Assembly: GCA_964444465.1 (NCBI GenBank)
Contig: CAYUGZ010000011.1
Location: 1 to 31,048, forward strand
Origin: JACPNE01 sp964444465
GTDB taxonomy: Archaea > Nanobdellota > Nanobdellia > SCGC-AAA011-G17 > JACPNG01
Direction: 5' to 3'
DNA: 31,048 bases
Made by a program: the position numbers and the translations under genes. The notes beneath the pieces are model-generated. The model made no database searches, was not told where the DNA came from, and worked only from the letters and a program-made list of their open reading frames with translations. Shown here piece after piece: positions 24,963 to 31,048 of this stretch (its first letter is position 1; each line of letters starts with the position of its first letter).

Positions 24963-24998
24963 TAAAAAAAATAAAACATACATAGATATGGCAATTTA
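24963..24998. repeat. 36-bp direct repeat, right copy (true 23S 3' end)
   Basis: Native copy of the repeat at 23545-23580, at the 3' terminus of 23S on the minus strand. The 17 bases at 24977-24993 pair with 28633-28649 to close the 23S helix. Confidence 0.95.
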
Positions 24999-26009
24999 AG
25001 CTATTAGTACTCGCAGGCTGAACTTCTCGTTGCCTTGAAGCTTACACCCCGAGCCTATCAAACTCCTGTTATGAAGAGTGCTTTAAATCTATTTTCACGG
25101 AGGGTTTCGAGCTTAGATGCTTTCAGCTCTTATCCCATAGCGCGTGGCTGCCCTGCCTGCCTTGTCAGACAACAGGTAAACTAGAGGCGCCGAACCCTTG
25201 TTCCTCTCGTACTAAAGGATCCTTCCATTCAGATTTTGGACACACCTAGTAGATATTATACATACTGTCTCACAACGTACTTAACCCAGCTCACGATCCC
25301 TTTTAATAAGTGAACACCTTCACCCTTGGGCGCTCACAGTGAAAACATGAAAGGGTATAGTTTGTTCAAGTAGCTTAATAAAGTAAAAACTAATTGAGTT
25401 ACTCCCCTTCCTGCGTGCAATTCTGCACACCCAGGATAGGAAGAGCCGACATCGAAGTAGCAAGCAGCGCCGTCGATCTGAGCTCTTAGGCGCTACGACT
25501 CAATTATCCCCGGGATAGCTTTTCTATAATATCTGACCCCCATTAAAGAGGTACAGACGTTCACTAGACCCAACTTTCGTTCCTGCGTTTCCTACTGTTA
25601 AAAACACAGTCAGGCAAGCTTTTGCTCTTACACTCTACTCCAGATTTCTAAACTGGATGAGCTTACCTCTGGGTCCTGCTGATATCCTTTCAGCAGGGTG
25701 CCGCCCCAGCCAAACTGTCCGCATGCTGATGTCCCATGAGGTGAGCGATGTAAAACTTAAAGGGTAGTATCTCACTTTTGTCTAGACTTGATCTGACGAC
25801 CAAGCCATAGCAACTCCTACCTATACTGCACAATAAGTTCCACATCACAACAACATACTACAGTAAAGTTCCACGGGGTCTTTACTTCCCACTAGGCATC
25901 TCTGGCTTTTGCACCAGAATAGTGTGTTCAGGAGACTCTAACTAGGGACAGTGGAGATCTCGTTACGCCATTCATGCAGGCCGTCATTCAAACGGCAAGG
26001 CATTTCGCT

Positions 26010-26710
26010 CATATCTGTTACTTTCCCTCAATTGAAGTACTGACCATCTTATTCAGATGGCGGATTATTATTTCTAATAACCTCCTCTAGTCGCCTAAAG
26101 GATCGGACTATATCTTGTTCTAAATTATTAGAACTCTGGCGTATAGTCTCTGAGGATTCTAGATGTCTTTTGATCTTTCTGTTCATCTTTGAAGCAAGAT
26201 TAGCAATTTTCTTTAGTCCTTCTTTTGTTAGATGTTCTTTGTTATTCATCAACTCAATCACTTGAGAGAATAATTCAAAGTTTTTCCTCTTGGAAGTTTG
26301 TAAAGGATTTTCATTGAAAAAATAAACTAATTTGTTTAAGTTTTCTAACCCTCTAACTCTGAATTCTTTTCTGTCACCATGATTTCTACAAATGTCTCCA
26401 AATTCAAAGAATTTATTTATTCTTTTTAGGAGATATTCATCACGTTGATGTTGAACAATTCTAAACTCTGGAAGAACTTGCCGACCTAAAGTCATTTTTG
26501 GTAGCTTATTTAATGCTACATGAAAACAACCTTCTCCATCAACAAAACCTATAATCCAATTAACATCTAGTCTTTCCTGCTGATTGTCCGCACCCATCAC
26601 ATTGTCACCATAATTAAGGTATAATTAAACCTTAAAAGTTTAATTATGGTAGTGTGGGATACTCGGATTTTCCAGCATATAGCCAGATTTTACTAAGGCA
26701 ACTAATGCAT
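26010..26710 (-). mobile_element. Group I intron in 23S rRNA, with LAGLIDADG ORF
   Basis: 701-nt intron. The 5' exon ends TTAAGGT (26711) and the 3' exon starts AGCGAAA (26009), so ligation restores the universal GGTAGCGAAA near E. coli position 1931. P1 is visible: exon TTAAGGT pairs with intron GCCTTAG, with the expected U-G at the splice site; the intron ends in G (26010). The catalytic core shows P7 strands GACTATA (within 26140-26150) and TATAGTC (within 26105-26116), and between them the P8 hairpin GTTCTAA-TAAT-TTAGAAC. These are group I traits, not the bulge-helix-bulge introns typical of archaea. Group I introns in archaeal rRNA have been reported before. Confidence 0.9.
26049..26597 (-). 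CDS. Intron-encoded LAGLIDADG homing endonuclease
   Basis: 182 residues from the ATG at 26597 (a GTG one codon upstream is possible). A single LAGLIDADG motif, WIIGFVDGEGCFHV (about 14-27), so it should act as a homodimer that cuts intronless 23S genes to spread the intron. Then FRIVQHQRDEYLLKRINKFF and FRVRGLENLNKLVYFF, typical of rRNA-intron endonucleases, and the NKEHLTKEGLKKI segment. The reading frame continues through the P7-P8 core to within 39 bases of the intron's end, so the last 35 or so codons also encode ribozyme structure. The start similarly overlaps core sequence. Confidence 0.9.
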   Translation of the reverse strand: MGADNQQERLDVNWIIGFVDGEGCFHVALNKLPKMTLGRQVLPEFRIVQHQRDEYLLKRINKFFEFGDICRNHGDRKEFRVRGLENLNKLVYFFNENPLQTSKRKNFELFSQVIELMNNKEHLTKEGLKKIANLASKMNRKIKRHLESSETIRQSSNNLEQDIVRSFRRLEEVIRNNNPPSE

Positions 26711-28641
26711 ACCTTAAGAGAATTATAGTTATTCCCGCCGTTTACCAGCTCTTAGCTCTCTTGGAAAAGAGTTTCAAGTACTGGCACTGGGCAGACGTGG
26801 CAATCTATACAAACCATTGCTGGCTAGCAGATTGCTGTGTTTTTGTTAAACAGTCGGACCCCCCTTGTTATTGCACCCTGTAATCGCTAACATAATTAAC
26901 AATCGCAGGGACTCCTTATACCGAAGGCACGGAGCTATTTTGCCGAATTCCCTTAGTTAGATTGTTCTCTCATACCTGAGCCTTCTCAGCTAGACCACCA
27001 GTGCAGGTTCTGGGTACGATTATCTAAATCGGCCTTAAGCTTCTTTCACGGACTCTAGGACTCAACTAAACTATTGCTAGCCTCCTAAATTTAGTCAGTT
27101 TCTCACTATTACAGTACTCCACCAACTTGTCTTTAAGAACAATCCCGACGAGAATTGTTAGTTTATCCCAAAGTTTAACTTAAGCAAAAATTTAGATAGT
27201 ACAGGAATATTAACCTGTTTCCCTTTCCCAAGTGTCCAATTAGGAACTTAGTTAGGATCGACTTACTCTTAGCTAAACTATATTGCTAAGAAAACCTTAG
27301 TCTTACGGTATCAGAGATTCTCACTCTGTTCTGATCCTACTACCGCCAGGATTCTCATTTCTATAAGGTCCATTTCCTTTTACAAGAAAACTTCTGTCCT
27401 TACAGAACGCCTATCTACCACATCCATTTCTGGAGTCTATAGTATCGGTAGCTAATTTAGCCCCGTCCATTTTCGGGGCATACCTCCTTGACTGGTGAGC
27501 TATTACGCTTTCTTTAAAGGATGGCTGCTTCTAAGCCAACCTCCCAGCTGTCTGAGCAGATATACACCCTTCACCCTTTCACACTTAATTAGCATTTTGG
27601 GACCTTAACTATAGAGAGGGTGGTTCCCCTATTGGAAAACACGCTTACCGCGCTCCCCTGTTTCCCAAGGTCTACAACGCTAGGACATTTGGAGTTGGAC
27701 AAGAAGGCGAGGTATTTCTACCCCTAACCTCCAAATCCGTAGCTCTACAATCCTAGCTATCTCGCTTGAGACTATACTTCGGCATATTTCGATAGGAACC
27801 AGCTATCACCAAGCTCGATTAGCTTTTCACCCCTAATCTCAGGTCATAGGGTCACATGCACATAGAATCCCTTCAGGCCTCCACGGTCCGTTAAGACCAC
27901 TTCACCTTGCCCAAGATTAGATCGCTTGGTTTCTGGTTAGACCCAAGTGACTGAGGCTAGTTAAAACCCATCTCCTTGTAAACTGCGAGATTTTGCTTTC
28001 GCTTCGAATACTTCTTATTACGAATTATTCTTGCCACTTAGATCAACTCCCTGGCCCGTTATTCTAAACGTACGATACAACTACGAATAGCAGTATCATT
28101 CTATTACTATTAGGTTTCAGGATCTTTTCACACCCTGCTAAGGGTACTTTTCAACGTTTTATCACTATACTATACGCTATCGGACTCAAAACATATTTAG
28201 AGTTAGAAGTTAATGACTCCTAGCTTCATGCTTCATATCCAAGAAACACTACTCAAGATACTCACAAATCCTTTTAGTTCAACCTACGAGGCTATCACTC
28301 TTTATAGCGTTCCTTTCCAGGAAACTTTGGCTGAGTTTGGAGGATCGAAAGTGAGTCTTACAACACCACATCTATCTTATATTACTATAAGAAATTCAGT
28401 TTGCTCTCTTCTGTTTTCGCTCGCTGCTAATCACAGAATCTTGGTTAATTTCTTTTCCTTCGGTTACTAAGACGCTTCAATTCACCGAGTTGGCTTTCCT
28501 TTCGGAATATATCGGAAGTCCTATTCAGAAATCCCTGGTTCAACGGCTGCGTGCACCTACCCAGGGCTTATCACAGCTTGCCATGTCCTTCATCGCTGTT
28601 TTGAGCCAAGTCATCCACCTAATAGTGTAAGATGCCATACC

Positions 28642-28816
28642 TATGCACGATATCAAAAAAACATAATTTTTGAATAAACTTTATCAAAAGTTTAAGTGAT
28701 ATCCTTCACTCAAATACAATTAAGATTTGAGTTGCAGTAAAAAAAATGATAAACTTAAAGAAAGAACCTATGCTCTAATATTAGTCTACCATAAAAGTAA
28801 ATTATAAATTAATTCA
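28642..28816 (-). other. Pre-23S leader
   Basis: About 155 transcribed bases are predicted before mature 23S if transcription starts near 28795. Two hairpins are visible: ACTCAAAT/ATTTGAGT (28708-28715 with 28725-28732) and AAACTTT/AAAGTTT (near 28677-28694). 28633-28649 forms the 5' strand of the processing/closing stem. No 16S end or tRNA is seen. Confidence 0.6.
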
Positions 28817-28824
28817 TTTATAAA
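28817..28824 (-). promoter_or_regulatory. Probable 23S rRNA promoter TATA box
   Basis: TTTATAAA placed to start transcription near 28795 on the minus strand. It shows that 23S likely has its own promoter, independent of 16S. Confidence 0.5.
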
Positions 28825-28836
28825 TCTTTTGGTGAT

Positions 28837-29187
28837 TCAATCTTCTTCAAGAATTTTAAAAGATTTTGAGTGTTGTCTTAAAATTGTGTTGTTTTCTATA
28901 TCTTCTTTTGTTAGTTTTCTTTTTACAACCCAATATTCACTAGTTAAAGGATTTCTTTGCATATAACCAAAATTAATTAGTTCTCTCCTCAATAAAGTAG
29001 AATCATCAAAATGTTTTTTTATTTTTTCATTAACTTCTTGTTCAGAGTATTTCTTATTGTCTTTAAAATCTTTAATTAATTGAATTAAAATTGCTTGTTT
29101 TTCAAAATCATTTTTTGGAATGTTTTTATGTTTCACACACTTTTCAAAAAACTTTTCAATATCAAAAGGAAATTTTATTTCTTTCAT
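28837..29187 (-). CDS. DUF2087 family protein
   Basis: 116 residues. The hallmark order is present: KQAILIQLIKDFKDNKKYSE, then EQEVNEKIKKHFDDSTLLRR and ELINFGYMQRNPLTSEYW. DUF2087 domains often follow ArsR-type DNA-binding domains in bacteria or stand alone and are thought to be regulatory or nucleic-acid related; no wing-helix part is attached here. Soluble. An AT-rich TATA-like element lies about 25 bases upstream. Ends just before the 23S promoter. It follows the JAMM gene by 30 bases on the same strand. Confidence 0.82.
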   Translation of the reverse strand: MKEIKFPFDIEKFFEKCVKHKNIPKNDFEKQAILIQLIKDFKDNKKYSEQEVNEKIKKHFDDSTLLRRELINFGYMQRNPLTSEYWVVKRKLTKEDIENNTILRQHSKSFKILEED

Positions 29188-29217
29188 GTTTAATTGATTT
29201 TAATATATCTTAAAAAT

Positions 29218-29745
29218 TTAACCATAAACAAAAAATCTATCTCTTTCACACATAACACTTAATAAAATATTTTCATTTACACTTTTTAATCTTTTAAAAT
29301 TTGTTACGTCGTGAATAGAGGCTAAACATCTTTTGAAAGGGTGACTATGTAAATCTATTAAAGTATTTGTATCACATGGTTCTGCTCTAACACTTCTATA
29401 AGTTTGAGAATAAGTTTTTGGAACTACAATTTTAGTTATATTATAAATATTATTTTTTATATCTCCATGTAAACAAGCTTTAAATTCTACTTCTAAATTT
29501 TCATCATAAATATTTAATAATTCATCATAAGATTCTTTTGTAAATATTATTTTTTTATCTTTAAATTCTAAAGTTAATTTATTATCTATTTTAGAACTTT
29601 GAATAAATCCAGCTAGAACATCATCTGCACCAAAAGCAAATAAATAATATGTTGAAACTAAAAAAACTAAGATTAATCCTATAATTAATATAAAGAATTT
29701 TTTTATTTTACTTTTTTGAGGAAGTTCCTCTATTTCTTGTTCCAT
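29218..29745 (-). CDS. Membrane-anchored JAMM metalloprotease, compact paralogue
   Basis: 175 residues. Basic N-terminus (KSKIKK) and one membrane helix (about 16-38), so the rest should be outside. JAMM zinc motif complete: Glu87 (VEF), HSHP with His133 and His135, Ser143 and Asp146. It aligns with the JAMM domain of the 885-residue protein: VEFxxC at the start, HSHPxxxCxxSxxD, and VMCERD matching VICEKD, including the cysteines. It ends just after the last core strand, without the extra membrane helix or winged helix. Unlike most genes here it has no TATA box at 25 bases; TATATAAA at 29821-29828 predicts a leader of about 50 bases. Confidence 0.85.
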   Translation of the reverse strand: MEQEIEELPQKSKIKKFFILIIGLILVFLVSTYYLFAFGADDVLAGFIQSSKIDNKLTLEFKDKKIIFTKESYDELLNIYDENLEVEFKACLHGDIKNNIYNITKIVVPKTYSQTYRSVRAEPCDTNTLIDLHSHPFKRCLASIHDVTNFKRLKSVNENILLSVMCERDRFFVYG

Positions 29746-29751
29746 TTAATT

Positions 29752-29764
29752 ATTGGACTTGTCG
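29752..29764. repeat. 13-bp copy of a tRNA 3' end, left copy
   Basis: ATTGGACTTGTCG, identical to 31022-31034. On the minus strand it matches the tRNA acceptor 3' strand, discriminator base and two flanking bases. No acceptor 5' strand or T loop is present, so it is not a whole tRNA gene. Confidence 0.85.
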
Positions 29765-29862
29765 TCTAATCGCCTCATAAGTTAGATGATCTCACTTATA
29801 TTAATGAATTATCTTAAGACTATATAAAGTTTATTTTATTAATTATAATATAAAATTAGACA

Positions 29863-30975
29863 TCAATATTCTATCTTAATTTCAGTTCCATCCCTGGAAA
29901 CATGGACATAATATGCAGTAGATTCCTTATCAACTGTAACTTTCTTACCATTTTCACAGGAAAAATCATCTAATAAATATCTTCCTTTTTCAGGTCTCCA
30001 TTCAGCTGTTACTGCAGTGTACCAACGATATCTTATAGCACCAGAATCAGAAGTTTCCCATCGAGAAACAACCATATCATCACAATAAAACCAATCTGGA
30101 AATTGACCCTTATATTTTCCTTTGTAACAACTCCTCATATCCCCTTCTATTCTCCAAACCGAATCATCTATTAAATCATTTATATCTTTCTTAGCTAATC
30201 CTGCACCTAAAACAGTTTGACCTTTTAATAATGGGCCAATAGAAATATCTGGAGTTGGGCAAACTTGATCTTCCTCAGATGATTCTGAAGAGTCAGTACC
30301 TTGATTAACTCTTAATTTTGATGTGTCAATTGGAAGTGATTCTAAATTTGTTAGAGAGGCTATTGAACCTAAATTTGTTGCCAACATTGTCATAATTAAA
30401 ACTATAGAAATCCATTGGAGGGAATGTTTATTGATATTGATTTTATGAATTATGCTTACTATCCCTGCAAGTACGAATCCCACAAAAAAAGAAGATAATC
30501 CACTTGTTTGAAAAAAAATCTTTGGAAAAATGAACTCATTAATCATCCAAATCACATTTGCATAAACTAGAAAATAAAATATAAACCAATTAGATCTAAA
30601 CTCATATTTGTGGCTTCTAGCCACTTGTGTAACAATTGAAACAATAAGTGCTGTAAAGAGTATTATTAAAAAATCATCAAATATTACGAATCGACTAATT
30701 ACATAATTAGCTAATAAAATTGAGATTGAGTAGACTATACCCCACTTGACGAGATGACCAATTTGTGTATTACTTTCATTAACAGATCCTCCTTGGTAGA
30801 ATCCATAATATATCATAGTGATGCCTAATATAATTAAGAAAATCGGAAATACAAAAGCGAATATTACACTTCCAGTTCCTATGCCTCCAAGAAAAAGCAA
30901 GGGAATGAAAGAGGTGAAAGCTCCAACGGTTATAATGATCCCTATAACTCCTAAAATGAAATGTTCTAACTTCAT
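29863..30975 (-). CDS. Multi-pass membrane protein with Cys-containing C-terminal domain, unknown
   Basis: 370 residues. About seven membrane segments in the first 205 residues (starting HFILGVIGIIITVGAFTSF), then a Ser/Glu linker (SSESSEEDQ, about 228-236) and a soluble C-terminal domain of about 135 residues with five cysteines and many Trp/Tyr (VWRIEGDMRSCYKGKYKG, DWFYCDDMVVSRWE, YRWYTAVTAEWRPEKGRY). The cysteines suggest that this part is outside. No family recognised. Own TATA box (30997-31006) with leaderless start, 49 bases after the tRNA. It is the only gene in the tRNA-repeat bracket. Confidence 0.7.
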   Translation of the reverse strand: MKLEHFILGVIGIIITVGAFTSFIPLLFLGGIGTGSVIFAFVFPIFLIILGITMIYYGFYQGGSVNESNTQIGHLVKWGIVYSISILLANYVISRFVIFDDFLIILFTALIVSIVTQVARSHKYEFRSNWFIFYFLVYANVIWMINEFIFPKIFFQTSGLSSFFVGFVLAGIVSIIHKININKHSLQWISIVLIMTMLATNLGSIASLTNLESLPIDTSKLRVNQGTDSSESSEEDQVCPTPDISIGPLLKGQTVLGAGLAKKDINDLIDDSVWRIEGDMRSCYKGKYKGQFPDWFYCDDMVVSRWETSDSGAIRYRWYTAVTAEWRPEKGRYLLDDFSCENGKKVTVDKESTAYYVHVSRDGTEIKIEY

Positions 30976-30996
30976 AGTTTTAAAATTGGATAAGGA

Positions 30997-31006
30997 TTTA
31001 TATAAA
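30997..31006 (-). promoter_or_regulatory. TATA box for the 370-residue protein
   Basis: TTTATATAAA centred 26.5 bases before the ATG at 30975. Confidence 0.6.
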
Positions 31007-31021
31007 CATTACGGAAAAATG

Positions 31022-31034
31022 ATTGGACTTGTCG
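31022..31034. repeat. 13-bp tRNA 3'-end repeat, native copy
   Basis: ATTGGACTTGTCG, the partner of 29752-29764. It includes the tRNA acceptor 3' strand and discriminator. Confidence 0.85.
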
Positions 31035-31048
31035 GGATTCGAACCCGA
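31024..31048 (-). tRNA. tRNA, 3' part only (identity not visible)
   Basis: Minus strand reads TCGGG-TTCGAAT-CCCGA, a complete T arm, then acceptor 3' strand CAAGTCC and discriminator A (31024). No CCA encoded. The anticodon lies beyond the window. Confidence 0.92.

Larger units (their letters stand above)
24985..28641 (-). rRNA. 23S ribosomal RNA, interrupted by group I intron
   Basis: About 2,956 nt of exon after removing the intron at 26010-26710, normal for archaea. Landmarks on the minus strand: sarcin-ricin loop AGTACGAGAGGA (near 25207-25214), peptidyl transferase region CCCGGGGATAATTGAGTC (about 25500), GAATAACTATAATTCTCTTAAGGT before the intron and AGCGAAATGCC after it, and GGTGGATG near the 5' end. 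Ends are placed by aligning the terminal helix with E. coli: 28633-28649 pairs with 24977-24993 over 17 bp including G-U pairs. Exact mature ends may differ by a few bases. No 16S, 5S or tRNA-Ala lies next to it; a protein gene is 195 bp upstream. Confidence 0.95.
29765..31021 (-). mobile_element. Putative single-gene insert at tRNA 3' end
   Basis: The 1,257 bases between the two 13-bp copies hold one membrane-protein gene with its own TATA box. Layout resembles insertion at a tRNA 3' end that regenerates the end. No integrase is present; only the short repeat supports this. Confidence 0.35.

Noticed and set aside
23545..24998. Two-unit CRISPR array
   Set aside because: Only two repeats, 1.4 kb apart with a gene between them; the repeat is 23S sequence.
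28213..28470. Open frame inside the 23S gene
   Set aside because: Lies in conserved rRNA sequence on the antisense strand; no protein features.
29762..29789. Hairpin upstream of the compact JAMM gene (TCGTCTAA/TTAGATGA)
   Set aside because: On the transcribed minus strand one pair becomes an A-C mismatch, and the rest is too weak to call a regulatory structure.

Overview
This window looks like a chromosomal segment of a DPANN-type archaeon, probably Woesearchaeota/Pacearchaeota-like. It is very AT-rich and densely packed. It carries archaeal information-processing genes: CCA-adding enzyme, proteasome beta subunit, the aCPSF1/FttA terminator nuclease, NAC, Sec61 beta, a TtuA/Ncs6-type tRNA thiolase and RNase P RNA. 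Most genes have a TATA-like octamer (TTTATAAA, ATTTAAAT or TTTAAATA) centred about 25 bases upstream of the ATG, so most transcripts should be leaderless. The lineage call is inference; no 16S gene is present.

Layout. 1-2198: 3'-truncated Lhr-type helicase (minus). 2425-5082: an 885-residue membrane protein with MopE-like repeats, a JAMM metalloprotease domain predicted to lie outside the cell, and a cytoplasmic winged helix. 5124-6794: a coiled-coil gene, a secretion-ATPase N-domain lacking its motor, and a DoxX gene with an in-frame TGA. 6848-8829: tRNA-Gly, an unknown conserved protein and an NSUN RNA methyltransferase. 8830-14383: cation/proton antiporter, CCA-adding enzyme, small membrane protein, psmB and fttA. 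14386-17973: minus-strand genes for a DUF2203 protein, tRNA thiolase, MinD-type ATPase, two paralogous unknowns, NAC and Sec61 beta. 18050-23511: Cys-rich secreted protein, PurM, RNase P RNA, HtrA, a PD-(D/E)XK nuclease and several unknowns.

23545-28641: a 23S rRNA gene interrupted by a 701-nt group I intron with a LAGLIDADG ORF. Its 3' end is duplicated as a perfect 36-bp direct repeat that brackets a 1.4-kb segment holding one HExxxH protein gene. 28837-31048: a DUF2087 protein, a second membrane-anchored JAMM protein, a 370-residue membrane protein and the 3' end of a tRNA. Thirteen bases spanning that tRNA 3' end are repeated 1.27 kb away, bracketing the 370-residue gene.

Strongest leads: single-gene segments bracketed by copies of structural-RNA 3' ends; a pair of related JAMM proteins whose catalytic domains should be extracellular, one fused to a DNA-binding-like domain; palindromic TATA boxes placed symmetrically between divergent genes about 50 bp apart; and the group I intron in an archaeal 23S gene that appears unlinked to 16S.
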